NCBI GenBank assembly: GCA_963971285.1
Contig: OZ020244.1
Span: forward strand, 26,784,001 to 26,848,000
Reading direction: 5' to 3'
DNA: 64,000 nt
Source: Astropecten irregularis
Taxonomy: Eukaryota; Echinodermata; Asteroidea; Paxillosida; Astropectinidae
Position 1 is the first letter of the stretch, and each line of letters starts with the position of its first letter. Both the position numbers and the translations under genes were made by a program. Below are positions 1-8,403 of the stretch, in pieces. The notes under the pieces were generated by a model. The model saw only the letters and a program-made list of their open reading frames with translations, was not told the DNA's origin and made no database searches.

Positions 1-84
1 TTGTTTATACTGTCATTGGGCAACATGGTGGATTCCTGATAAAGAAGGCGATGGTTACTACTTTATAATCATATGTAAGCATTT

Positions 85-372
85 TTGTTGCTGCTCTTCT
101 ATTTGCTGATGCTGCCGCCGCTGCTGTTGTCGATGTTGCTGCTGCTGTTGCTACTGTTGATGCTGCTGCTGTAGCTGCTGCTAGTACAGCTACTGCTGAT
201 GATGCTACTGATGCTGCCGTTAATGCTGATGCTACTACTGCTACATGTTGTGATGCTGCTGTGCTGCTGCTGCTATTGCTACTGCTGATGCTGTGGATTC
301 TGCTGTTGTTGCTGCTGCTACTACAGTTTCTGCTGATGATGCTACTTGTGCTGATGCTGCTGATGTTGATTT
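85..372. repeat. Degenerate trinucleotide (GCT/GAT/GTT) low-complexity tract
   Basis: The tract is built almost entirely from GCT, GTT, GAT and ACT triplets in irregular order. It is an interrupted trinucleotide microsatellite. No frame shows features of a real exon. Confidence 0.85.
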
Positions 373-390
373 GGTGACGGATGTCATTGT

Positions 391-611
391 AAAGGCTTTT
401 TTCACAGGACGCTTAAATTTTTTTTCCGACCATTAAGAAATTATCCCATGGGTCTGGCCCTCAGTCAAAATCTCTCCAGGATTCACCAGGGACGTGGGTC
501 ATTCTTAAGCATTGGTGCCGTTTCACACGATGACACCTTTCTTCGGAATTCTCAACCATGAGAGAATTTCTCAATGGTTGAATTTGTTTAGCGTCGTGTG
601 AAAAGGCCTTC
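391..611. mobile_element. Short inverted-repeat element, probable MITE
   Basis: The left end (AAAGGCTTTTTTCACAGGAC) and the right end (CGTCGTGTGAAAAGGCCTT) are imperfect inverted copies over about 22 bp. A second inverted pair sits inside, around TTTCACACGATGAC and ATTCTCAACCATGAGAGAAT. No transposase frame is present. No clear target duplication is visible, so the class is unknown. Confidence 0.4.
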
Positions 612-986
612 AGTGTATCGCACCTTGGATTCTGACATCCCTCCGTTTCTCTCTTCATTCCTTTTAGCAAGCACGTGGTATGCCGTTCCCATGGCAACCA
701 GCAGTAGAAAGAGGCACAAGACACAACTGTATTGAGGAAAAAATTCCTTCATGAAGCTTTCCCTGAACTAATAGCGTGTTAATTGTCTCATGTCATTATA
801 GCTCTTTAAGTCTATAGTACAATATTTTCCCTATGCCATGACCTGGTGAAAGCAACTGTTTCTAAAAGCTTGTATAATAATTACTTCTGACCGAGCCAAT
901 GAACATGACCATTGATGACTATAAAGCTTCCCATAATGAAAGTCAATGGCTTCAGGTTTTACGTCACTTATACATTGTGGTTTATA
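612..986. other. Non-coding, nothing recognised
   Basis: AT-rich sequence with stop codons in all frames at short spacing. I see no exon, RNA gene or repeat structure. Confidence 0.5.
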
Positions 987-1244
987 TTAGGTGCGTTCGA
1001 GTAGGTCACCTAGTTCGCTCAGAGTCAGCCCCGTACCGTCCGATTAGGTCTGACGTCATTCTCGGGATTCACCCAGGGCAACCACTAGTAACCCTGCTCA
1101 CGAGCAGAGTCAGTGGTGGGAAACACATCACACGGATTCAAATTTGCGGAAAGGTAATGCAAGCGTTTGATTAGCCCAGCAGTGGTGGCTGATCCCGGTG
1201 ACGTGACCCATATTGACCGAGGAAAGCTACTCGAACGCACCTAA
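987..1244. mobile_element. Non-autonomous TIR element, TTAGGTGCGTTCG family, copy 1
   Basis: The element begins TTAGGTGCGTTCGAGTAG and ends with its perfect inverted complement, 258 bp in all. The TIR is 18 bp. A second element with the same outer 13 bp lies at 11312-11457 but has a different interior. The flank is TA or TTA/TAA, which is palindromic, so the target duplication cannot be told from the TIR. The interior is GC-richer than its surroundings and non-coding. Confidence 0.7.
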
Positions 1245-1480
1245 TGTGTTAAAGAAGGAGTACTCACACTGTTGAAATGGCTGCGGCATTCCACGGATAA
1301 TCCACCAAACAATCAAATCTAATGTTCTGTCCTATAACTGTACAAGAGAAATTTAACAATAAATGAATAATTATGATCTTGACTGACATAGATAGGAAAC
1401 ATGTTCTATATACTCACGCGATAAATATTATTCTTTCCCATAGCAACTCCATCAAAGCACACCAACCAAGAATTCAAGAA
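1245..1480. other. Non-coding spacer
   Basis: Nothing recognised between two inverted-repeat elements. Confidence 0.5.
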
Positions 1481-1600
1481 GGGCCTGTTTGTTTAACGCA
1501 CAAAATCACGGATCATGCTGATCAGGATCCCATTTTAGCGTACACGGCATAGGACGTGGATCCGCAAATATGTGATCCCGTGCGTTAAACAAACGGGCCT
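1481..1600. mobile_element. PIF/Harbinger-like MITE, GGGCCTGTTTGTTT family, copy 1
   Basis: A 120-bp element with TIRs GGGCCTGTTTGTTTAACGCA and, at the other end, the complement with one or two changes. The interior holds GGATCCCATTTTAGCGTAC, which is also found in the 130-bp element inserted in the satellite at 60684-60813, so the two are one family. TIRs starting GGGCCTGTTTG are typical of Tourist/PIF-Harbinger MITEs (family knowledge). The flanks here show no clean target duplication, so this copy is older or imprecisely bounded. Confidence 0.7.
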
Positions 1601-2100
1601 TATTACATCCAGAACAGACTTTACAAAAACTTCACCGATATGACAAGGCAAAAATTGATAACAAATCCAATTCAACGGGAAAAAAGATAAAAGAATAACA
1701 TAATAGCAAAATAAAAAAAATTCTTACCAAACAAAAGTAAACAATAAACAACAACAACAACAACACAAACCCGTTAACAGGAAAGTAGGAAAGACAAGGT
1801 GCCAACCCACCATTCCATGACCTTTGTTGTTATATGTGGTATATTGGATGTTTTATAACATTTCGTCAAAGCGCCTTTGGTAGAAGGTAATTTTTAAACG
1901 TTTGACAGCGCTTACTCATATATTGTATTCAAGAATTGGATGGAGAGAGAAGCAGCTGAACAAAAGATCATCCAAAGACTAGACTTTTTCAATATAGGAT
2001 TAAACAGGGACTCTAGTTTCTTGTCACACTACATCAGTGACTCAACATTACATTTTGTCTAGACCACAGACTTGGCCCCCATATATATACCTTGCTTGAT
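1601..2100. other. AT-rich non-coding sequence
   Basis: Contains a short CAA-rich stretch near 1750-1765 and no supportable exon. Its right end leads into the hammerhead-like motif and may belong to the same retroelement remnant. Confidence 0.45.
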
Positions 2101-2118
2101 GATGCCACTTCATTGCAT

Positions 2119-2154
2119 CTGATGAAGTAGTTGTTGCTACGAAAGCTCATGCTC
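2119..2154 (+). ncRNA. Hammerhead-ribozyme-like core, probable Penelope-like element remnant
   Basis: The order of elements fits a type I hammerhead. CTGATGA (2119-2125) is followed by a stem II hairpin, GTAG/CTAC (2127-2130 with 2137-2140) around the loop TTGTTG. Then comes GAAA (2141-2144), a two-pair stem III GC/GC (2145-2146 with 2151-2152) around TCAT, and TC at 2153-2154 as the U16.1-H17 cleavage dinucleotide. Short stem III is typical of hammerheads in Penelope-like retroelements (established family knowledge). Stem I is weak: two Watson-Crick pairs are clear, then mismatches, so activity is uncertain. No Penelope reverse transcriptase is visible beside it. Confidence 0.5.
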
Positions 2155-2846
2155 ATTTTAAACTCTAGTTAGTCAATATAGTGCTACTTGTATTTTTGTA
2201 TATCAGATATTGTATATAATTTTAACCCTGTTGTGAAGTGCAATTGTTTTTGCTCCTGCTTCATAACTCAAATATCTGGAACAAAATGGCGACTATGAAA
2301 GTGAACGTTCTACAAGTCTCACCCGGAATAGGTAGAAACAGTTCTTTCAGATCGTTCTTGGAACAGCTGGCTGGAAAACAAAGGCCTATCCGGTAAACAT
2401 TTCCGGTCTGAAAGGAAAAAGAAATGGAACATCAACTACAATATTAACATTCATAATTATAGTGATATAATGGCAAAATAGCGTTTGTGGGAAGATTACC
2501 GGAGCCGGCAAAATAAAACACTGCCTAAAATTTTACGAATTACCCATTTGGAGCACAGCTACCCCTTATTGGGTTGCTCGTTCTTTAGAAGCAGCCAAAC
2601 AAGACTGGCCTTAAGTTCTGAATTTGACACGTGTACACAAATTGGGTCTTATATCTCGATGTTGTCAGGCTCATTGCTAGGTAGAGGTTAATTAGTTGCA
2701 TGTCTAGCCATGATTTTAACGTAGCCTATTTCAGAAACAACGGCTGTGGCTTTGGCTCAGTATTGGGATTCATCTGCTCTTTGACGTCCCACAAGCAAGG
2801 AGAGCGCACTTTGACTAAATTTGCCTAAGTGTTAACATAGGGCGAT
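2155..2846. other. Non-coding, presumably NRF-like gene intron
   Basis: It lies downstream of NRF-like exon 2 in the minus-strand sense, so it would be intronic. A weak candidate mini-exon exists near 2325-2371 on the minus strand (AG at its start, GTGAGA after it, frame open for about 15 codons). Its peptide does not resemble the family, so I do not annotate it. Confidence 0.4.
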
Positions 2847-3204
2847 GCTTAAAGGTAGTATCATACTTTGGTAAGAGACCAAAACAGAAATGTTCACAGA
2901 TTTTTGTATAACTTACAAGGTATGATGCTATAGTAGAAACCTACCGTTAAAATTGTTCCTCCTGAAATGGTGTATTTATCCAGAAATTAGTAAAACAACG
3001 ACCTTTTTTATCTTTTAAAATATCAAAAATAAAAGAGAAAAGACTTAAGAAATACTGCGGCTGTTTTTCACGATTTTCTCAAAAAGTGGGCACCGTATGG
3101 GACTGTTATTTTTTACGGATGACTGTTACTGTATCTTCCTTGATATGTTTGCCCATGCATCTGTACTTCTTTGACAAAAACCAAAGTATGATACTACCTT
3201 TAAG
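2847..3204 (+). mobile_element. TTAA-flanked MITE of about 350 bp, copy 1 of 3
   Basis: TIRs of about 20 bp, AGGTAGTATCATACTTTGG and its exact complement, are each bordered by TTAA. That would fit a TTAA-duplicating superfamily such as piggyBac or Kolobok. Related copies lie at 19034-19380 in the same orientation and at 20577-20942 inverted. They share internal blocks such as CCTGAAATGGTG, ATCCAGAAA, AAAAAGTGGGCACC and GATGACTGTTACTG. No coding frame is present. It lies in the presumed intron after NRF-like exon 2. Confidence 0.75.
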
Positions 3205-3283
3205 CTTGCCGGGCTACAATAAAATCCCTGACTGAGCTCAAGCCACAGCCTAAGCTTTGGAAATTGGTTTTACATTAAATTAC

Positions 3284-3438
3284 CTGGGTGCGGTACCCGA
3301 GTTCGCAATACTGGGTTTCGAATGGGGCGTCTGGGTTCCAGGCCTTGACGGTCTGACACTGCTCCACATTACCAAAACTGCGAAAGTTGAATGTGAAAAT
3401 TGCGTCCAGGGTCACTGGCTCGCCATTTGAGCTCAACA
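3284..3438 (-). CDS. Nose resistant to fluoxetine (NRF-6)-like protein, exon 2
   Basis: This 155-bp exon begins after TCTTCTTTATCAACAG and ends at CCCAG before GTAATTT. Its two-base start completes the single base left by exon 1, making ATG (Met179), and it ends on a codon boundary. It encodes about 52 residues completing the NRF domain: the stretch MLSSNGEP, then FRSFGNVEQC (Cys206) and FETQYCELG (Cys223). The NRF domain is known as a cysteine-containing extracellular N-terminal module in front of a multi-pass acyltransferase-3 domain, studied in C. elegans NRF-6 for drug and lipid uptake. The acyltransferase exons are not in this window and would lie left of position 1. Splice phase and domain continuity both support the join; no transcript was checked. 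Confidence 0.75.
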
Positions 3439-3509
3439 CTGTTGATAAAGAAGACCCATGTGAAACACTAGACATTGTAACGTGTATCCAACAGCAATTT
3501 AACAATCGT

Positions 3510-4166
3510 GTAATAATAACAATAATAACTAGATTTATAGAGCGCCAAATTGTCAAAAGATACACATGGCGCTGAAGAAAGAAAGAAGAACATCAAAAAG
3601 AACAAGAGAAGACAACTAGGACGTACGATCAGCTACCGTGTGTGGAAAAAGATGAGTCTTAAGAGCCGTCTTGAAGGATGGCACACTGACGGAGTTTCTG
3701 ATAGGGATGGGTATATGTTCCACAATCGAGGACCAGCAACAGAAAAGGCCCAATCACCTGCGATTTTAATTGTTTTGTTGACAACAACAGATTTTCCATG
3801 AGAAGAGCGAAGGGAGTAAGACCCGGTTCGAGTTGAGAGAAGAGAACAGAGGTAATCAGGGGCAGAAGAGTTGAGCGATTTGTAAGTGTGGACCATAGTA
3901 CGGAATTGCCAGTGTAACTGGTGTAGAAGTGGAGATGTATGTGTGTACATGGGCACCCCCCCCCCCCCCCCTTCTGAAAAACGAGTCTGACAAATCTATT
4001 TTTAAGCAGTTGAAGACGAGATAAATCCGTCTTTGAGATTTCGTTGAGTAAGCAGCAGCCGCAGTCTAATTTCGAAAGAAAATAAGACGCGGACTGCATT
4101 ATTACTGGCATTAAAGTTGAGGAACTTTCTGATCCGTCTAAGGTTGCGGATATGCCAATGTGTACT
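3510..4166 (-). mobile_element. CR1/L2-like non-LTR retrotransposon, truncated 3' end
   Basis: The minus strand encodes the C-terminal part of a LINE reverse transcriptase in two frames. The first (about 4166-3971) has FLSKLDCGCCLL followed by LSRLQLLKNRFVRLVF, the usual SRLDYCNSLL...LQ..QN.AARLV region. The second (about 3917-3633) has LHWQFRTMVHTYKSLN, APDYLCSLL and DWAFSVAGPRLWNIYP, matching the LHWLP...YKSLN...AP.YL...FS..APRLWN region. The frame change falls at a run of G on the coding strand near 3957-3973. The 3' terminus has GGCGCTCTATAAATCTAG followed by TTATTATTG repeats, typical of L2/CR1 tails. It is 5'-truncated, frameshifted and dead. It sits in intron 1 of the NRF-like gene in the same orientation. 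Confidence 0.8.
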
Positions 4167-4992
4167 CGGTGATCACCACTATGGGAGCAACCAAACATAC
4201 TGACAAAAATGTTGGTAGGAAACGTAGGCCTACGTGATTGCAAAAAGGTAAAATTGATTAATATCGGCAGCAACGCAGGGTGCATCTGCTTGTTCACATA
4301 AAACACCACGACGTTGTTGAGATATCGAGGAGCTACCAGTTCTAGCAGCTGTTTCCCTCGTACCCCATTTGTACCACACTTTGTCTCGGGTATACGTTTT
4401 CTTCCATCCTACATCCCTGGCTGCTTTAAAGGGCGAATATAGGATTTGCAAAGATGTGCGTTTTGCCTGAGTTTGGTACTTAAATAGAAGTGAAGATCTT
4501 AAACTTCCTTATATATACAGACGTTGTTTCATGTACCATACGCTCTGTTCATCTTGATAGTAGAAATACGGCCGAAACCATCTTGTCCCCTCCGAATCCT
4601 TAACGGTTACACCGTCCACGCTTTCGAAATGCTACTAAATCGTTCGGACGAAAGATCTTTTTAAAAGACACTAAATCTTGATTTTCTTTAAAAACCCAGC
4701 ATCTGATGAACCAAGATTTTCCATGGTGGCTGTTTGCATACACTATTTACAAACTGTTGAGTCCATTTTCTGTCTCAAACTCAATATATATTTTTTGAGT
4801 GAGGCATTGCAAATGGTGCACTCTGCATTTACGAGGGATACAATTTTCTACCTTCAGCTTTGTTTTTCTTTTTTCCGTTGTAGTCTCTTACCTATAGTGG
4901 CCCTTAGTTTAAAATATTATCCACATTTTGTTTTTACAAGTTCAAGGTTTAAAGACTTATTTCCTATTTTTCTTTCAGTGTGTAATACTCAC
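4167..4992. other. NRF-like intron 1, remainder
   Basis: Pyrimidine-rich and AT-rich intronic sequence between exon 1 and the LINE fragment. No additional exon recognised. Confidence 0.5.
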
Positions 4993-5527
4993 TTTGTCGA
5001 GTGTAAAATGCGTCCTGGCTGGCATCTTCAAAAAACTGCAGGGTATTGTTGAGGCAAACACTTGACGCGTTCCGCCAGGCGTTAGTACCTACGTACTGCC
5101 TCATTTCATTACCAATCACCTCTGCCAAACTCTGGTAATCTACTGCGTCGTCCGTCGGATCCCAAAGCCCAAAATCCATCAGGAGACCTCGGGTCTTCTG
5201 CTGGAGATTGATCAGGTCGAATGCTGGCCGGCTGTCCGGACCAGTACTCGCTGCCGAAGGAGATCCCAGCAATTGTCCGAGTTTGTCGAAAAAGCCTCCC
5301 GGGACAGGACCCGGGACGGTGCTTGTACTCGCCTCGTGAGGCAACCCATTGACTGGAACCCGGACTCTGTTTGCCCAACTCGGCATTCCCGCACCCATCG
5401 CCGTCAGTCAGCTGCGGATTGCTTCAACGCGCTCCGCCGTGAATTCACCATCGTTCACGGCGCACGACGTTTGGCGAGCTACGGCAAAAAGCATCAAAAT
5501 CTTGACTAAAAAGTGGAATCGGGCCAT
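4993..5527 (-). CDS. NRF-6-like protein, exon 1, with in-frame TGA at codon 40
   Basis: The start ATG is at 5527-5525 and the exon ends before GTGAGTATT at 4992, giving 178 codons plus one base. Residues 1-23 are a clear signal peptide (MARFHFLVKILMLFAVARQT, then SCA). A Pro/Ser/Gly-rich linker follows, then SSVCLNNTLQFFEDA (Cys158) opening the NRF domain that continues in exon 2. The frame is open throughout except for TGA at 5410-5408, codon 40, in the context AGC TGA CTG. No frameshift accompanies it and no splice site pair removes it. A C-to-T change at a CpG (CGA to TGA) would explain it; stop readthrough is another option, since UGA followed by CUN is a favoured readthrough context. The next ATG (codon 44) would give a product with no signal peptide. 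The gene may be a young pseudogene or carry a segregating null allele. Confidence 0.7.
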
Positions 5528-6496
5528 ATTTTGGCCAGGCAGTGCTAAGTTTCTCGACTCAGTTGCAGAATTAACCCTCCTTGTTTAAATCAAACGAGAA
5601 TTATGCGAGACACGTATTGTACATTAGGCCTATTCTTTTCGTACTAGGGATCTCGTTGTAGGTAAATTTTACGCAAGCGGCTTTGAAAGCAAAATAAACA
5701 TGGTCAAAATCAACGTACATGTATTAATCGTCATGTGGTTATGACGCGGTGACAAATATAGGACCTCTGCGTATTTCTCATGTGAGAATGTGCCCAGTGT
5801 TACGTAAGTTTTTTTAGTTTAAGCCCGAGTAATCTGATATGATGCCCGTGACTGTATGACAGTGTGATTATTATGGTCTCCTAATCTCCTTAATTCCAGA
5901 TTTATCTGAAATTAGGAGATAAACCGGGTCGCTTCTTCCGATTTATACACGCCCATTTTGTTGAACATGCAAGAGTAATACTGCGGCGTTTTAACCATTA
6001 AAGTTAATACTCAAAACTATTCAAACATTTGGTTAAATTGTTATCAAGATGCAATGTTTGACCTGCGATAACACTCCATTGACTTCATGCTTAGTGTTAC
6101 ACACAGCATTTAATTATTCCTTCAATTTCAAATTATGAATGGCATATTGCAAACTTAAAGTTAGATATAATTTTCGTAAATAATATTAATTGCTGGATTT
6201 GTAAGAAGAACTTCAAAGGTTTTGTAAAATAATAAAATTATAATAATTTATATTTTATAATTCAATATCTTCTCGCCACAGCTTCCTTCAGTAAACACCC
6301 GAGTCTTCCCAGTATACTAGATGACTAAAAAAAACACAACCGGCCAGACCAAAATTCAAGCAGAACCAAAAAATAAACAAGTCCACCACGAAACAACTAA
6401 ACCAACAAACCAAAAAACTTAATATTGAGCGTAAATCATAGGGGTTGGGGTAGATATTCCCCTTTCCATTTTGAGTTGTTTTTGGAGGGTGGTTTA
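5528..6496. other. 5' flank of the NRF-like gene, non-coding
   Basis: AT-rich, with no exon seen. It holds one short hairpin at 5884-5920, whose arms ATCTCCTTAATTCCAGA and TCTGAAATTAGGAGAT pair around TTTA with a few mismatches. Promoter elements cannot be assigned. Confidence 0.45.
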
Positions 6497-6499
6497 TTA

Positions 6500-6933
6500 G
6501 GGCGCCCCTTTTTAATACTGTGCTTCTCATTTCCGACCGACCCACATTTTGGGCTCCGACCGAAGAAAAAAAACACCTTTTTTTGCCGCCGACCCCGTGT
6601 CCAGAATGACATAATATAAATTCAAGAAAACAAAAGTAATAATTTCCAGAATTTCTGGAGACAAATTTTGCCAATAGGCATACATTTTGTACTTACTAAA
6701 CACACATAACTTTGTCTTCGGTGCAAAGATAGGCCTATACACTTTCTATCACAGAAATTCAAACGATCGATATAACGGTGAATACAATGCACGTTTCACA
6801 TCATTTTCTTTATGTTTTCGTGTATTCATCTCTTTTTTTTCCACCAAACTTTTCTCTTCTTTTTTTTTCGACCGACCGACCCTCAGTCAAGATGAAAAAG
6901 AAATGAGAACCATAGTTATAAAAAGGGGCGCCC
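6500..6933. mobile_element. PIF/Harbinger-like non-autonomous element with TTA target duplication
   Basis: A 434-bp element begins GGGCGCCCCTTTTTAATAC and ends with the near-complement ending AAAAAGGGGCGCCC. It is flanked on both sides by TTA (6497-6499 and 6934-6936), the expected TWA target duplication of PIF/Harbinger. A longer inverted match continues into TTCTCATTTC/GAAATGAGAA. The interior has T- and A-rich runs and CCGACCGACC repeats, and no transposase. Confidence 0.75.
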
Positions 6934-6958
6934 TTATAATGAATTCAAGAGTCAAATC

Positions 6959-7093
6959 TACGGAAGTGTATTTAGGACGCACTGAAGAAGAAAATCGTGC
7001 TCAACTATTCCGCCCGGGGGATTACTATTCCGCAAGGGCGGATTGACAGCGAATATTGTGGACATACATGTACAATCATGATACACTTCCGTA
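6959..7093. mobile_element. Short TIR element, TACGGAAGTGTAT ends
   Basis: The 135-bp segment is bounded by TACGGAAGTGTAT and its perfect complement ATACACTTCCGTA. A partly palindromic GC-rich core (CCGCCCGGGGG... CGCAAGGGCGG) lies inside. No target duplication is evident, so assignment as a mobile element is an inference. Confidence 0.5.
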
Positions 7094-7439
7094 CAAGGTA
7101 AGGGGTCAGCGAATAAAGTTGAAATCTTGAAGAAACACACTGGTGTTGGAAGAATGGCTATGACTGGTAAATCTTTATCATTTCAGTGGGACAACATAAT
7201 GTGTCTTGTCTTTCTAAGCATCTGCAGAAGTACATCATTATTATGAATGCCTTTCGATGTAATGTCACGAAGGCCTACACATCAATAGCATTGTTGTCAT
7301 CAATCACTAAACCAAAGGGGCCTGAAATAAAAGGAGCGACTATGAAAATACCATTTGGATCAGCAGACATATCTGTCGTATCATATATGATACCCTGGAT
7401 GGAATGGTCATGACACCCATTCTTCCATGTTGATGAATC
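7094..7439. other. Non-coding, nothing recognised
   Basis: No exon or repeat that I can support. A short plus-strand frame at 7186-7413 has no recognisable family features. Confidence 0.4.
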
Positions 7440-7673
7440 TTGACAACAGGAGAGAGCACTGTTGAGGTGCTGGCTGAACGTGACTTCTGACTGATTCGTA
7501 GGCCCTTAATCGAAGGCAAACTCGGGCAAAAGCTGGGAATTAACTTAGTAAATAAGGCAGGAATCGAAGTTGAAACACATTTAGCCAAAGGCTTCACTGC
7601 ACTCGGCAGCGGTTTAATAAAACTCCATGCTTTAGAACGAAACACACATGAAATCGTAGATATGGCAGATTGA
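7440..7673 (+). pseudogene. Possible coding relic with one in-frame stop
   Basis: One plus-strand frame reads TTGESTVEVLAERDF, then TGA (7488-7490), then about 60 further residues including LIEGKLGQKLGINLVNK and HLAKGFTALGSGLIKL before TGA at 7671-7673. The composition (regular charged and small residues, amphipathic helix-like spacing) resembles protein more than the neighbouring frames do. I do not recognise the family. It could be a chance frame. Confidence 0.22.
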
Positions 7674-8046
7674 GTGTTTTACATCCGACCAGACCTTACT
7701 GGAGGTTGCCATTTTATAGCTGGGGGCCATCACAGAAACGCACACATAAAAAAATGTTCATACCCGGTCGGGTGCAGATAATAGGTTGGCCCCAAGGTAT
7801 GGTTGCCTTTATGGGGCGGGTCGGATTGTCGGTAATGTGCTTAACAATAAGTTACACTTATTAACTTTATATACGTGCAATCCAAAACATTCGAACAAGT
7901 TTAATTCTCTCCATGAGTTTCACTTCGCACATATTTCTTATCATAAAATCATTGTTAATAATTAGCAGTATCGACTCCATGTTCCTGAAGTAATGGATAT
8001 GCATCTCGTGAGATACATTTGGTGAGACCTGCTTAAGCTTGCCACC
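7674..8046. other. Non-coding, nothing recognised
   Basis: AT-rich, no exon or repeat recognised. Confidence 0.4.
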
Positions 8047-8113
8047 CACGAGCGCCAAGTGCGTACGCCAAGGTTCACGAAATGAACTTTGGCGTACGCA
8101 CTTTACGCTCATG
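8047..8113. repeat. Strong 31-bp hairpin
   Basis: Arms of 31 nt with 4 to 5 mismatches pair around the loop CGAAA. The core arm is GTGCGTACGCCAAGGTTCA, and its partner differs by one base. It could be a small foldback transposon or a structured RNA; nothing distinguishes these here. Confidence 0.75.
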
Positions 8114-8192
8114 TGCGGCTGGATTTGAGTAAAACTTGTAGGCAGCTGAGAGAAAACGCAGTCGATACAAGAGTGAATTGCAGCTCATGATA

Positions 8193-8403
8193 CGCCGTGC
8201 TACTGCCGTGCCGAACGGCAAAATGAGTACATGTAGCAATAGTACGGCAGCAGCGCGGCAGTTGCGCTGAATGCCGAACCTACTGCCTATTCGCCGTGCT
8301 ACTGCCGTGCCGAACTCAAATAATTTTAGATTTTTAAGTTTGGTACGGGCAGTACCACAACGTTTATCGTGAATTTGGCTCGGCAAATTGAGTTCGGCAC
8401 GGC
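8193..8403. repeat. Foldback repeat built from ACTGCCGTGCCGAAC copies
   Basis: A 24-bp block containing GCTACTGCCGTGCCGAAC occurs at 8193-8216 and again, identically, at 8292-8315. An inverted copy with a longer match (GCCGTGCCGAACTCAA at 8304-8319 against TTGAGTTCGGCACGGC at 8388-8403) closes the second. Further GGCAGYRG fragments continue to about 8465. This looks like a foldback or MITE-like element. Confidence 0.65.

Noticed and set aside
899-1174. 91-codon plus-strand frame
   Set aside because: It lies largely within the inverted-repeat element at 987-1244 and has no protein-like features.
2325-2371. Candidate third exon of the NRF-like gene
   Set aside because: Splice signals exist (CCAG before, GTGAGA after) but the 15-residue peptide does not resemble the region following the NRF domain.
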